This document shows positions 8,201 to 16,724 of a DNA stretch of 64,000 nucleotides, in pieces; positions within the stretch are counted from its first letter, which is position 1; every line of letters starts with the position of its first letter. Below the pieces are notes generated by a model, which did no database searches, was not told where the DNA came from, and worked only from the letters and a program-made list of their open reading frames with translations. Position numbers and translations under genes: made by a program. The DNA comes from UBA11164 sp034376725 (GTDB lineage: Bacteria; Pseudomonadota; Gammaproteobacteria; Xanthomonadales; Xanthomonadaceae), in the NCBI GenBank assembly GCA_034376725.1, contig JAXMJH010000097.1, forward strand, positions 1 through 64,000, given 5' to 3'.

Positions 8201-10216
8201 GGCTCGGTCGGCTACGACCACAAGGGCATGGGCATCACCGCCCGGGGCGCCTGGGAATCGGTCAAGCGTCACTTCCGCGCGCTCGGCATCGATTGCCAGA
8301 GCGAGGACTTCACCGTGGTCGGAATCGGCGACATGTCCGGCGACGTGTTCGGCAACGGCATGCTGCTGTCGCGCCACATCCGGCTGCTGGCAGCGTTCGA
8401 CCACCGGCATATTTTCATCGACCCGGATCCGGACGTTGAGCGCAGCTACATCGAGCGCGAGCGGTTGTTTGCCGTGCCGCGCTCCAGCTGGGAGGACTAT
8501 GACAAGGCCCTGATTTCCGAGGGTGGCGGTGTCTGGTCGCGGTCCTTGAAGTCGATCCCGCTGTCCGAGCAGGCGCGCGCTGTCCTTGGCATCGACTCCG
8601 GGATCACCGAGTTGAGTCCCAACGCCCTGCTGACTGCAATTCTCAAGGCGCCGGTCGACCTGCTTTGGAACGGCGGCATCGGCACTTACGTCAAGGCCAG
8701 CAGGGAAAGTCACGAGGACGTCGGCGATCGCGCCAATACGCCGATTCGCGTCGATGGCGGCCAACTGCGCTGCCGCGTGGTCGGCGAGGGCGGCAATCTG
8801 GGCCTCACCCAGCTCGGTCGCATCGAGGCTGCCCAGCAGGCCGGTGTGCTGCTCAATACCGATTTCATCGACAACTCGGCCGGTGTGGATACCTCCGACC
8901 ACGAAGTCAACATCAAGATCCTGCTTGATGCGGCCACCAGCCTGGGGCGGATCGACGAGGCCCAGCGCAATGCGCTGTTGGCCGAAATGACCGATGAGGT
9001 GGCCGAGCTGGTTCTGTTCGACAACTATCGGCAGAACCAGGCGATCAGCCTGATGGAGCGGATGAGCGTGTCGCGCATCGGCGCCAAGCAGCATCTGGTG
9101 CGCACGCTCGAATCTCAGGGGCTTCTGGATCGCAAGCTGGAGCATCTGCCCAGCGAGTCGGAGTTCGCCGAACGCAAGCTGCGCGGCCAGGGTCTGACCC
9201 GTCCGGAGCTGTCGATTCTCCTGTCATACGCCAAGATCGTCGTGTTCCAGCAGATCCTTGTCAGCAGAGTCCCGGAAGACCCGTACCTGTCCAAGGAGCT
9301 GTTGCGCTATTTCCCGGTGCCGCTGCAGGAACGCTTCGGCGATCTGATGGAGCAGCACCGATTGCGCCGGGAGATCATCGCGACGGCGGTCACCAACTCC
9401 ACCATCAACCGGATGGGCGCTACGTTTGTCATGCGCATGCAGGAGGATACCGGCGAGACGCTGGAGCAGATCGTCAAGGCATTCACGATCGGCCGCGAAG
9501 TGCTGGACGCGCGCGTCATGTGGACCGAGCTCGATACCCTCGACCTGCAGATGCCCGAGGTGGATCAGATCGATGCGCTGGGTCTGATCTGGTCTCTGCT
9601 GCGGCAAATGACCCGCTGGCTGCTGAATCTGCCCGGCGGCGCACTGGATATTGCCGAGTCGGTGGCGCGCTTCAAACCGGGGCTGGACAGGCTGAGGGCA
9701 GCCTTGCGCGATGTGCTGGTCGAGGACGATTTGCTAGCGCTGGATGCCGCAGCGGCCCAGTGGACCGGGCGCGGAGTATCGAAGGCGCTGGCAGGACATC
9801 TGGCGTCCCTGCCTTATCTCTCCACCGGGCTGGACATCGTGAAGATCGCCGAGGCCGCTGGACGGCCAGTTGCCGAAGTGGCTCGGGTGTATTTCCGGTT
9901 GGGCGACGCATTGCACATCAAGTGGCTGGCGACAGTGATCGAGCAATTGCCGGTCGAAGGTCGCTGGCACGCCCTGGCGCGCGGTGCGTTGCGCGATGAA
10001 TTGCAGGCCCAGCAGACCGCGCTGGTAACCCAGGTGCTGACCGACTGCGGCGACGAAGCCGATCCGGTGGCAGCCTGGTTGGCACAGGACGATCAGTCGC
10101 TGGACTTTACGTTGTCGATGTTTGCCGATATGCGCAGCCAGCGCAGCATGGATTACCCGTCGATGCAGGTCGGCGTTAGGCGACTGGCGCAACTGGCATC
10201 GGTGCGAGCGGGCTGA
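5270..10216 (+). CDS. gdhB: Large NAD-specific glutamate dehydrogenase (about 180 kDa class)
   Basis: 1648 residues from the ATG at 5270, matching the roughly 1600-residue L-180 class that oxidises glutamate to 2-oxoglutarate and ammonia with NAD. An in-frame ATG at 5069 would add 67 poorly conserved residues across the divergent regulatory region and is not preferred. The N-terminal half carries the regulatory domains. The catalytic core begins near residue 840 with RFGPVARGGLRWSDRREDF and KAQMVKNTVIVPVGAKGGF, the substrate-binding lysine region. Later segments NGGIGTYVKAS and VVGEGGNLGLTQLGR are typical of the family. A TACAAT box at 5227-5232 may be the -10 element. It is monocistronic and followed by repeats. 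Confidence 0.96.
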   Translation: MTFEGTRSTPSPVIEALVRELQESSSGGAACDPELERFVRLFFARLGEDEFSGLPAPVWLDQARGMLDFARRRQPGETKVRVFNPDSAHDGWQSTHSIVQIVNDDMPFLVDSVTMALNAFDVQLHAINHPVTAVQRDPQGGLTGFGGTQRESLMHIEFDRQIDPGRMLAIEKSVRASLNDVRACVSDWQAMRERMLVIVDDLADRTIPISDAGREEARAFLRWAAEDHFTFLGYREYVVDRDGEEEVLRAVKGSSLGLLTRSEDSHRPRPLATLAAHYMPQSGSVDALILTKTNARSTVHRPGYMDYIGVLHFDPDGRPVAEQRFIGLYTSSAYTRRPWDIPLVRGRYNYVLQESGFAAQSHSWKALRHILEILPRDELFQSSGEELLRTCLGILSLQERVRTRLFLRRDRYGRFFSALVYIPRDRFNTDVRLRIGGLLQQALKGERLDSTVAVGESPLAQLHLIIRPRTGEPVEVDVTALEQSIVRIVRNWHDELTELLIRRHGEHDGLKLAARYGKALPAGYIEDVSPEIAADDCAQLSALSGPDDLKLRLYRSAHGTSGQARFKLMREGSDIPLSEALPLLENLGLRIRSEHPYALSVDGRAIHIQDFEIESSGLNLDVAGQAERFEAAFDCVWRGEAESDGFNRLVLSAGLDWRQIAMLRAYAKFLLQAGVPFSQSYMEETLTRYPLLTRLLVALFESRFDPDIDSAPADQVQVRRGRLASELHLVASQAERETYATVIEEVSGAVGLDRDAQMDAVRDGLEILLGSVNSLDEDRILRSFIGVMSATLRTSFYQRPDGRYRDYLSLKFDSGAIPDLPRPRPYREIFVYSPRVEGVHLRFGPVARGGLRWSDRREDFRTEVLGLVKAQMVKNTVIVPVGAKGGFFAKRPPVDGTRDQILAEGVACYRSFISGLLDITDNYRGNDVVHPDAVVRHDDDDPYLVVAADKGTATFSDIANAISLERGFWLGDAFASGGSVGYDHKGMGITARGAWESVKRHFRALGIDCQSEDFTVVGIGDMSGDVFGNGMLLSRHIRLLAAFDHRHIFIDPDPDVERSYIERERLFAVPRSSWEDYDKALISEGGGVWSRSLKSIPLSEQARAVLGIDSGITELSPNALLTAILKAPVDLLWNGGIGTYVKASRESHEDVGDRANTPIRVDGGQLRCRVVGEGGNLGLTQLGRIEAAQQAGVLLNTDFIDNSAGVDTSDHEVNIKILLDAATSLGRIDEAQRNALLAEMTDEVAELVLFDNYRQNQAISLMERMSVSRIGAKQHLVRTLESQGLLDRKLEHLPSESEFAERKLRGQGLTRPELSILLSYAKIVVFQQILVSRVPEDPYLSKELLRYFPVPLQERFGDLMEQHRLRREIIATAVTNSTINRMGATFVMRMQEDTGETLEQIVKAFTIGREVLDARVMWTELDTLDLQMPEVDQIDALGLIWSLLRQMTRWLLNLPGGALDIAESVARFKPGLDRLRAALRDVLVEDDLLALDAAAAQWTGRGVSKALAGHLASLPYLSTGLDIVKIAEAAGRPVAEVARVYFRLGDALHIKWLATVIEQLPVEGRWHALARGALRDELQAQQTALVTQVLTDCGDEADPVAAWLAQDDQSLDFTLSMFADMRSQRSMDYPSMQVGVRRLAQLASVRAG

Positions 10217-10284
10217 AGTTCGCTTATCGACCCGGCAGTCGATATCGATGAACCAGCGTCGGTCGAGTAACCGGGTTTAAGCCG

Positions 10285-10547
10285 CCAGGCCGTACGCCGG
10301 GACCGCCAGGTGCTTGTTGGCATCCGGCGGTCCCGGCATTCGCTTCGCTCGTGCCGGGCGACGCGGGTGGTTTGGCTTTTGGCTTTGGTGGCCTGGCTTA
10401 GGCCGAAGGCCGTAAGCCGGGATCGCGAGATGCTTGGTGGCATCCGGCGGTCCCGGCATTCGCTTCGCTCGTGCCGGGCTACGCGGGGTGGTTGCGCTTT
10501 CGGCTGTCGTTGCCCGGCTTGGGCGGCCAGGCCGTGCGTCGGGGCCA
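10285..10547. repeat. Tandem REP-like palindromic repeat, about 120-base unit
   Basis: The gap between glutamate dehydrogenase and nadK holds two full units and the beginning of a third. A 39-base core at 10320-10358 recurs identically at 10440-10478, exactly 120 bases apart. Each core contains a stem with arms CCCGGCA and TGCCGGG (10332-10338/10352-10358 and 10452-10458/10472-10478) around a 13-base loop. Sequence before each core (GGCCGTAnGCCGGGA) is also repeated, and again near 10530. These look like REP/BIME elements. No gene is credible in 10217-10697. Confidence 0.8.
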
Positions 10548-10697
10548 CTGGTGCGAAGGTTCTCGTGATAGATGATTTCTGCCGGGTCTCCATCCAGAAT
10601 TGCGCGAGGATCAGGCACCGGATGAGAATCCGGGGCGTTTCGCGCTGCGGCCGCGCTTCCGGGTTAAGCTTCGGTCAGCCGTATCTGGATTCCAAGC

Positions 10698-11486
10698 GTG
10701 TCTGCCTTCCCGAGCCGAATCGCCTTTCTTGCCAGCTCCAGCCCGCCCGCGCAGCAGGCGCTGGCCGTATTGACCGAGCGCTATGGCCATGCGAGTCCCG
10801 ATCAGGCTGACGTGATCTGTGCGCTCGGCGGCGATGGTTTCATGCTGCACACCCTGCACGACCTGCATAACAATGGCAGCCGGGAGCCCGATACTCCGGT
10901 CTATGGCATGTGTCTGGGCACGGTCGGTTTTCTGCTCAATGAATACCGCATCGACGGCCTGCGCGAGCGGATTGCCCAGGCTGAGCCAACGGTGCTCAGA
11001 CCGCTGGAGATGACCGCAATCACCCGCTCCGGCGAGAAGGTTCAGGCCCGCGCCTACAACGAAGTGGCCTTGCTGCGAGAGACCCGGCAGACCGCGCATC
11101 TGCGGGTCACCCTCAATGGCAAGGCGCGACTGGAAGAATTGGTCTGCGACGGGGTCATCGTGGCCACGCCGGCCGGCAGCACGGCCTACAATTTCTCCGC
11201 GCATGGTCCGATCCTGCCGCTGGACTCGCGGGTGATCGCACTCACCCCGATTGCGGCTTTTCGGCCCCGGCGCTGGCGGGGGGCGATCCTTCCTGACGAT
11301 ACCGAAGTGGAACTGGGCATTCTGGATCCTTCGAAGCGACCGGTCAGCGCCACGGCCGACTCGTTCGAAGTGCGCGAAGTGGTCCAGTTGACCGTGCGCG
11401 CCAGCGTCGAACACGCGGTTACGCTGCTGTTCGACCCGGAGCACAATCTGGATGAGCGTATCCTCAGCGAGCAATTCCTGACCTGA
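10698..11486 (+). CDS. nadK: NAD kinase
   Basis: 262 residues starting with GTG. The GGDG motif (residues 44-47), YNEVALLRE with the NE pair, and TPAGSTAYNFSAHGP are the signature segments of ATP/polyphosphate-dependent NAD kinases, which phosphorylate NAD to NADP in the cytosol. The protein lacks the long N-terminal region of E. coli NadK and resembles the short variants of Xanthomonadales. The 5'-nucleotidase gene follows after 50 bases on the same strand. Confidence 0.95.
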   Translation: MSAFPSRIAFLASSSPPAQQALAVLTERYGHASPDQADVICALGGDGFMLHTLHDLHNNGSREPDTPVYGMCLGTVGFLLNEYRIDGLRERIAQAEPTVLRPLEMTAITRSGEKVQARAYNEVALLRETRQTAHLRVTLNGKARLEELVCDGVIVATPAGSTAYNFSAHGPILPLDSRVIALTPIAAFRPRRWRGAILPDDTEVELGILDPSKRPVSATADSFEVREVVQLTVRASVEHAVTLLFDPEHNLDERILSEQFLT

Positions 11487-11536
11487 GCCAGCGCCGGTCT
11501 CATCCGGCGAGATCGGCACTTGGCATACTGCCGGAA

Positions 11537-12484
11537 ATGAACGACGCCATCCCGCAATCGCCCGATTCGATCATCACTGGCTCGCTGGCCCACGCCGGCG
11601 AACGGCTGGTGGTGGCGATCACCGCGCGCGCGCTGTTCGATCTGGAAGAAAGCCACAGCCTGTTCGAGGCCGAGGGTGTGGACGCTTACGCGGGCTATCA
11701 GCGTCAGCATGAAAACTCGCCGCTGACGCCCGGCATCGCGTTCCCGCTGGTCCGCAAATTGCTGGCGCTCAATGCCCTCGGCCGGGCCGACCTGCCGGCG
11801 ATCGAGGTCATCCTGCTGTCGCGCAACTCGGCCGACACGGGTTTGCGCATCTTCAACTCGATCGAACACTACGGGCTGAACATCGTCCGCGCGGTGTTCA
11901 CCAGCGGTGCTCCGGTGTTTCCCTACATCCGGCCGTTCGCTGCCGATCTGTTCCTGTCGGCCAACCCGGAGTCGGTGCATCTGGCGCTCGATCACGGCAT
12001 CGCCGCGGCCACCATTCTGCCGTCGAAGGCGCCCGAGCAGGCCAGCGACCAGTTGCGCATCGCTTTCGATGGCGACGCGGTGCTGTTCGGCGACGAATCC
12101 GAGCGGATCAGCCAGGAGCACGGTGTCGATGCCTTCGCCGACCACGAGCGCAGTCGCGCAGAAGAGCCGCTTTCGGGCGGGCCGTTCAAAAGCTTTCTGG
12201 CGGCGCTGCATCGTATCCAGCAGGCCTTTCCGGTCGATGCCTCGCCGATCCGCACCGCCCTGGTGACCGCGCGCTCTGCTCCGGCGCACAAGCGGGTGAT
12301 ACTCACGCTTCGGCGATGGGGCGTGCGCCTGGACGAGGCGCTGTTTCTCGGCGGCCGCGACAAGGGGCCGTTCCTGCGCGCCTTCGGCGCCGACATCTTT
12401 TTCGACGACTCGCCGCACAACATCGAGAGCGCCCGCCATCACGTCGCCAGCGGCCATGTCCCGCATGGCGTGAATCGGGGTTGA
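11537..12484 (+). CDS. 5'-nucleotidase of the cytosolic 5'-nucleotidase I family
   Basis: 315 residues. The sequence matches the bacterial relatives of NT5C1 (PF06189): VVAITARALFDLEESHSLFE near the N-terminus in place of the usual HAD DxD, then VILLSRNSADTGLRIFNSIEHYGL, TSGAPVFPYIRPFAADLFLS and the C-terminal IFFDDSPHNIESAR. It probably hydrolyses nucleoside monophosphates. It follows nadK closely and the two may be co-transcribed. Its stop is 20 bases from the convergent gene at 12505. Confidence 0.85.
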   Translation: MNDAIPQSPDSIITGSLAHAGERLVVAITARALFDLEESHSLFEAEGVDAYAGYQRQHENSPLTPGIAFPLVRKLLALNALGRADLPAIEVILLSRNSADTGLRIFNSIEHYGLNIVRAVFTSGAPVFPYIRPFAADLFLSANPESVHLALDHGIAAATILPSKAPEQASDQLRIAFDGDAVLFGDESERISQEHGVDAFADHERSRAEEPLSGGPFKSFLAALHRIQQAFPVDASPIRTALVTARSAPAHKRVILTLRRWGVRLDEALFLGGRDKGPFLRAFGADIFFDDSPHNIESARHHVASGHVPHGVNRG

Positions 12485-12504
12485 ATCCGGGGCTCTTCGG
12501 GCGG

Positions 12505-12942
12505 CTATTTCAAGCTGAGCGCGACGATGAGATGCAAGCTGACTACGGCCAGAGTCAGCTGCGTGCGAAGCGCTCGAAACCAGGCGGGCCACGTGTCGTC
12601 CAGGCGGCGGAGGCGGTCGAATATGCCCACCACCACAAAACCGGTGCCGAGCGCATTGATTGCCATGGCCGGGTCCAGCAGCAGAGCGAGAAAGGCCAGC
12701 AGGGAGGGTGTCACAGCCAGGCCCAGGTTATGGAAGTTGGGCAGCGACAGCGCTGCGCCCCAGCGGATGCCGCCCAGGAAAGCCAGAATGGTTGCCCCGT
12801 AGGCAACGAACAGACGCAAGCCGAGCGACTGTTGCGCCTCGTTCTGGCCGAACAGGATCAGACCCAGGCCGGCGAGGAACGGCAGCAGACCGGCCAACCC
12901 ATAGAATCGGGCGGCGGGCGGAATCGAGGTGGCATGCGTCAT
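12505..12942 (-). CDS. DUF3429-type inner membrane protein
   Basis: 145 residues with four to five hydrophobic helices and the conserved ATILAFLGGIRWGAAL segment seen in DUF3429 proteins. No enzymatic motif is visible and the function of the family is not established. It sits downstream of a DUF2461 gene on the same strand, 19 bases apart. Confidence 0.75.
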   Translation of the reverse strand: MTHATSIPPAARFYGLAGLLPFLAGLGLILFGQNEAQQSLGLRLFVAYGATILAFLGGIRWGAALSLPNFHNLGLAVTPSLLAFLALLLDPAMAINALGTGFVVVGIFDRLRRLDDTWPAWFRALRTQLTLAVVSLHLIVALSLK

Positions 12943-12961
12943 GGCCGTGCTCCAGCAGGTG

Positions 12962-13645
12962 TCAAAAATCCAGTTCCAGCGCCGCGCACAGGTAATCGAT
13001 CAGCGGCGCCAGGCGGGCCAGATCTTTGGCCAGCGTCGGGCGAAGGCGGGGGCCGGTGACGATGGCGTCGTCGATCGAGCGCAGCGCGACGAAGTTCTTG
13101 TGCCTGAGATCGTCGATCAATGGATGATCGGCCGGATAGCCGCGCGGCGGGCGCACCAGCATCTCGCTGTCGTCGAGCCGGTAGCGGCGCCGGAAATTCG
13201 GGTCGTGGGCGGCCTTCTGCCAGGCGCTCGGGTTTTCCACGATGAAATCGCGCACCCTGCGCAAGGTCGCGGTTTCCGGGTGCCAGAGGCCTGCGCCGAC
13301 GAAGCAGTTTCCGGGCTGGATGTGCAGGTAGAAGGAGGGCGCCGGCACCTGCCGGGCGCGTTCATGGAACAGTCGCGCGCCGGCCCAGGTTTTGTAGGGC
13401 GTCTTGTTGCCGGAAAACCGGGTGTCGCGGTGAATGCGAAACAGCGAGCCGCCCACCGGCTTGGGGTCGCTGTGGAAGTGACCGCTCACGGCCGCCATGT
13501 CGGGCTGCAGGTCGGCAATCAGCCGCAGGAACGGCTGACGCAGATTCGCTTCGTAGTCGGCCTTGTGGTCATGAAACCAGTCGCGGCTGTTGTTGGCGGC
13601 AAGGGCGGCGAGAAAATCGAAGGTCTTCGAACTGAAATAGGTCAT
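12962..13645 (-). CDS. DUF2461 (TIGR02453 family) protein
   Basis: 227 residues from the ATG at 13645 (MTYFSSKTFDFLAALAANNSRDWF). The family's key segments are present: NNSRDWFHDHKADYE, FRIHRDTRFSGNKTPYKTWAG and FYLHIQPGNCFVGAGLWHPE. It is a soluble cytoplasmic protein of unknown function found across bacteria and fungi. An upstream ATG at 13708 adds 21 unconserved residues and approaches sbcB, so the shorter start is preferred. Confidence 0.85.
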   Translation of the reverse strand: MTYFSSKTFDFLAALAANNSRDWFHDHKADYEANLRQPFLRLIADLQPDMAAVSGHFHSDPKPVGGSLFRIHRDTRFSGNKTPYKTWAGARLFHERARQVPAPSFYLHIQPGNCFVGAGLWHPETATLRRVRDFIVENPSAWQKAAHDPNFRRRYRLDDSEMLVRPPRGYPADHPLIDDLRHKNFVALRSIDDAIVTGPRLRPTLAKDLARLAPLIDYLCAALELDF

Positions 13646-13694
13646 GGTGCGAGGGTAACCGACGGCAGGAGCCACGCGGAATGACGATGGCCGC

Positions 13695-15137
13695 TCAGTC
13701 GGGTTCAAACTCCCTCAACAGACTCCGGCCCCAGGCCTCCAGGGCGTCGAGCACGGTCTGAGCGAAACCCTCGTCGACGCGCGACCGGCGCAGCGCGGCG
13801 ATTTCGGCAAAGTAGGTGTCGAAGGTGTACTCCGACCAACCACGGTCTTCGCACAGGCGTTGCCTGCGGTAGCCGTCCCAGCACTGGCGGGCTTCGGCGT
13901 CGAGGGTTTCCGGCCAGTTGCGGGCGCGGTAGCGGAACAGCAGTGCGTCGTAACGCGGATCGCTGAACCCGAAACTGGCCCCGGCCAGTTGCTCCGGTGG
14001 TGTTCCGCGTACCAGGGCCAGTCGGCGCCTGTCGGCATCGGGCAGGAAACCGTCGTAGAGCGCGGCATCGACATCATCGGCCGGTGCTGGCGGCGGCGTG
14101 TCGAATACCCGGCGGACCTTTTCGCCCAGGCCGTCGGCCCGACGCAGGACCTCGGCGTGCGCCAGGCAGGATTCGACATCGATGCCCAAGCGGGCGATTT
14201 CACTGTGTCGCACGTGTTCCAGGCGCACCAGCGCCGGACTGCGATTGAGGTGCACCTCCTTGAGCGCAATGCGCTTCTCGCCCTCAGGAAGATCTACGGT
14301 TGGCGTGTACAGGTGATCGGCGATGTCCTGCGCGGGCAGTCGAAGCAGGTCGCCGGGGTCGGAATCCAGATCGAACACGATCACCCGGCTGTCGATGCGC
14401 GGATGCCGGGCCAGTGGCAGCACCAGCGCGGCGCCGCCGCGCGCGGCCGGGTATTTTCCGGATACGTGCAGTAACGGCATCTGCCCGGCGAGGTCGACCA
14501 GGGCATCGGCTTTGCGTTTCTGGCGCAGCCCGTAGTAGTAATCCCACAGTCTGGGCTGCGCCGCCTTGAGCTTGCGGGCCAGGGCCAGCAGGGCACGCAC
14601 GTCGGCCAACGCGTCGTGCGCCCGGCCGTGGTCGATGCCGTTGGCGGCGGTGAGGTGCTCCAGCCGAAACGAGGGCGCACCGTCCTCGCGGGTCGGCCAG
14701 GCCATGCCCTCCGGGCGCAGCACGTAGGCCAGCCGCATCAGGTCGAGCAGATCCCAGCGCGAGTTGCCGGCCTTCCATTCGCGCTCGTAAGGTTCGAAGA
14801 AGTTCCGGTACAGGCCGAAGCGGATGAACTCGTCGTCAAAGCGCAGCGAGTTGTAGCCCAGAGCGCAGGTTCCGGGCTGCGACAACTGCTCATGGATGCG
14901 GGTGAACAGCTCGGCTTCGTTCACGCCCTCGCGCAGCGCGGATTGCGGGGTGATGCCGGTGATCAGGCTGGCTTCGGGCGATGGCAGCAGGTCGTCGGCG
15001 GGCCGGCAGTGCAATACCAATGGCTCGTCGATCTCGTTGAGATCGCCGTCGGTGCGCAAGCCGGCAAACTGGGCGATGCGCGTCCGGCGCGGATCGCGGC
15101 CAAAGGTTTCCAGGTCGAACCAGTAGAAGCTGTCCAT
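13695..15137 (-). CDS. sbcB: Exodeoxyribonuclease I
   Basis: 480 residues, close to the 475 of E. coli ExoI. The DEDDh exonuclease motifs are present: FDLETFGRDP at the N-terminus, LGYNSLRFDDEFIRFGLYRNF, and HDALADVRALLALA. The SH3-like and C-terminal helical domains follow. ExoI degrades single-stranded DNA 3' to 5' and acts in mismatch repair and recombination. The ATG at 15137 (MDSFYWFD) is the family start; the open frame further upstream enters the regulatory region of the next operon. Confidence 0.95.
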   Translation of the reverse strand: MDSFYWFDLETFGRDPRRTRIAQFAGLRTDGDLNEIDEPLVLHCRPADDLLPSPEASLITGITPQSALREGVNEAELFTRIHEQLSQPGTCALGYNSLRFDDEFIRFGLYRNFFEPYEREWKAGNSRWDLLDLMRLAYVLRPEGMAWPTREDGAPSFRLEHLTAANGIDHGRAHDALADVRALLALARKLKAAQPRLWDYYYGLRQKRKADALVDLAGQMPLLHVSGKYPAARGGAALVLPLARHPRIDSRVIVFDLDSDPGDLLRLPAQDIADHLYTPTVDLPEGEKRIALKEVHLNRSPALVRLEHVRHSEIARLGIDVESCLAHAEVLRRADGLGEKVRRVFDTPPPAPADDVDAALYDGFLPDADRRRLALVRGTPPEQLAGASFGFSDPRYDALLFRYRARNWPETLDAEARQCWDGYRRQRLCEDRGWSEYTFDTYFAEIAALRRSRVDEGFAQTVLDALEAWGRSLLREFEPD

Positions 15138-15189
15138 CGCGCACTCCGTTTCCGGGTCGATCATCGCCTTTGCGGCGCCGACTGTCACC

Positions 15190-15204
15190 GTCCGGTTTCG
15201 GACA
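15190..15204. promoter_or_regulatory. Candidate enhancer site for the sigma-54 regulator (copy 1)
   Basis: GTCC-GGTTTC-GGACA is a palindrome with a six-base spacer, centred about 117 bases before the predicted sigma-54 start at 15314. The same pattern, GTCC-N6-GGACA, lies before the second sigma-54 promoter at 30160. I infer this is the binding site of the response regulator at 33716. Confidence 0.5.
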
Positions 15205-15286
15205 GCGGCCACCCGCAGCGATCCGGATCGGAACATCGGACGCTGTCTGCTCGCGACAAGTGACTGAAATTATGAGGCCGGTTACC

Positions 15287-15303
15287 TTGGCACGATGGTT
15301 GCT
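15287..15303 (+). promoter_or_regulatory. Perfect sigma-54 (-24/-12) promoter of the ABC transporter operon
   Basis: TTGGCACGATGGTTGCT matches the sigma-54 consensus YTGGCACG-N4-TTGCW at every defined base. The -24 GG is at 15289-15290 and the -12 GC at 15301-15302. The predicted start site is near 15314, one base before the ATG of the membrane-fusion gene. Confidence 0.88.
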
Positions 15304-15314
15304 TAAGGAACGGC

Positions 15315-16568
15315 ATGGATATTCATCGACCCGATCTGAAACACAAGGCCAACCGCCGAAAACTGACTTACGCCGTCGGCGGCGGCGTGCTGCTGCTGAT
15401 GCTGGTCGCCTGGGTGGCCGGGCTGGACCCGGCGGCGCCCACTGCCGCGCGCGCCAGCCTGTGGCTGGATACCGTCAAGCGCGGCGAGATGCTGCGCGAG
15501 GTGCGCGGCCCCGGCACTCTGGTGCCCAAGGAAATCCGCTGGATCTCGGCCGAGACCACGGCGCGGGTCGAGCGCATCGTGGTCAAGCCTGGCGCAGCAG
15601 TAATGGCCGACACCGTCATTCTGGAGTTGAGCAATCCTGAGGTGATCGATCAGCAGCTGTCGGCCGAAGCGGCACTGAAGGCGGCCGAGGCTGACTATCT
15701 GGCCCGGCGGATGACGCTGGAGAGTCAATTGCTCGATCAGCGCGCCAATCTGGCCGGCGTGGAGTCGGAGTACGAGTCGGCGCGGCTGCAGGCCGATGCC
15801 GAGCTGGAGCTGGCCCAGAACGGCATCATTTCGCGCATCCAGGCCCGGCGCAGCGAGCTGGCCGCGACCCAGCTCAAGCTGCGCACCGGGATCGAGCAGG
15901 AGCGCATCGGCAAGTTCCGCCAGACCATCGAGGCCCAACTGGCGGCCGACCGCGCGCGACTGGATCAGCTGCGCAACGTCGCCGAGCTGCGTCGCCGTCA
16001 GGCCGAGGGATTGCAGGTGCGCGCCGGCATAGCCGGTGTGCTGCAACAGGTGCCGGTGCAGGAGGGACAGCAGGTGGCTGCCGGCGCCAACCTGGCCCGG
16101 GTGGCCAAACCGGGCGAGCTGATGGCCGAACTGCGGATTCCTGAAACCCAGGTGCGCGATGTCGCGCTCGACCAGCCGGTGCGGGTCGATACCCGAAACG
16201 GCATCGTGCCCGGTCGGGTCATCCGCATCGATCCGGCGGTGATCAACGGCAGCGTGCAGGTCGATGTCGAGCTGACCGGCGCACTGCCGGCCGGCGCACG
16301 GCCAGACCTGAGCGTCGATGGCACCATCGAGATCGAACGGCTGGATGACGTGCTGTACGTCGGACGCCCGGCCTACGGACAACCGGAAAGCGAGGTGCGC
16401 CTGTTCCGGTTGGACCCCGAATCAGGCATCGCCCAGCGCGTGCCGGTGCGTCTGGGCCGTGCCTCGGTAAGTCTGATCGAGGTAGTGCAGGGCCTGAACG
16501 TGGGCGATCAGATCATTCTTTCCGACACCTCGCAGTGGGATGAGTACGACCGATTGAAACTCGATTGA
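15315..16568 (+). CDS. Membrane-fusion (HlyD/MacA-like) efflux adaptor
   Basis: 417 residues: short cytoplasmic N-terminus, one membrane helix (about 19-38), a biotinyl-lipoyl-like half (WISAETTARVERIVVKPGAAV), a long coiled-coil hairpin (about 115-235), the second lipoyl half (GIAGVLQQVPVQEGQQVAAGANLARV), then beta-barrel domains. It would bridge inner-membrane ABC permeases to an outer-membrane channel; no channel gene is in the window. AAGGAA precedes the ATG, but the sigma-54 start site would fall downstream of it, implying a leaderless message or a second promoter. First gene of the array. Confidence 0.9.
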   Translation: MDIHRPDLKHKANRRKLTYAVGGGVLLLMLVAWVAGLDPAAPTAARASLWLDTVKRGEMLREVRGPGTLVPKEIRWISAETTARVERIVVKPGAAVMADTVILELSNPEVIDQQLSAEAALKAAEADYLARRMTLESQLLDQRANLAGVESEYESARLQADAELELAQNGIISRIQARRSELAATQLKLRTGIEQERIGKFRQTIEAQLAADRARLDQLRNVAELRRRQAEGLQVRAGIAGVLQQVPVQEGQQVAAGANLARVAKPGELMAELRIPETQVRDVALDQPVRVDTRNGIVPGRVIRIDPAVINGSVQVDVELTGALPAGARPDLSVDGTIEIERLDDVLYVGRPAYGQPESEVRLFRLDPESGIAQRVPVRLGRASVSLIEVVQGLNVGDQIILSDTSQWDEYDRLKLD

Positions 16569-16581
16569 ATGTTGCGGGGTT

Positions 16582-16712
16582 GGGAATCGGGAATCGGGAA
16601 TCGGGAATCGCCCGCGTCCTAGGCCCACTCCCCGACTCCACACACACACACACCCGCGTCGCGTGCCCAAACCAACCGCCAATCTCCAATCCCGAACCCG
16701 AATCCCGAACCT
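16582..16712. repeat. Short intergenic repeats: GGGAATC heptads and a CA run
   Basis: The 156-base gap between the adaptor and ATPase genes holds four tandem copies of GGGAATC (16582-16609), a (CA)7 run at 16639-16653, and CCCGAA/AATCCCG-rich sequence at 16687-16712 that resembles the reverse complement of the heptads. No gene or terminator is evident. Copy number is likely to vary between strains. Confidence 0.7.
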
Positions 16713-16724
16713 CGGACAAATCAC

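Noticed and set aside
6935..9145. A 736-codon minus-strand frame inside glutamate dehydrogenase
   Set aside because: Antisense to the catalytic region of a clear enzyme; composition typical of a shadow frame.
10320..10480. The two repeated cores considered as a CRISPR array
   Set aside because: Only two full copies, a 120-base period with related rather than unique intervening sequence, and no cas genes.
16639..16653. CA dinucleotide run as a possible regulatory or Z-DNA element
   Set aside because: Short and without supporting context; recorded only as a repeat.
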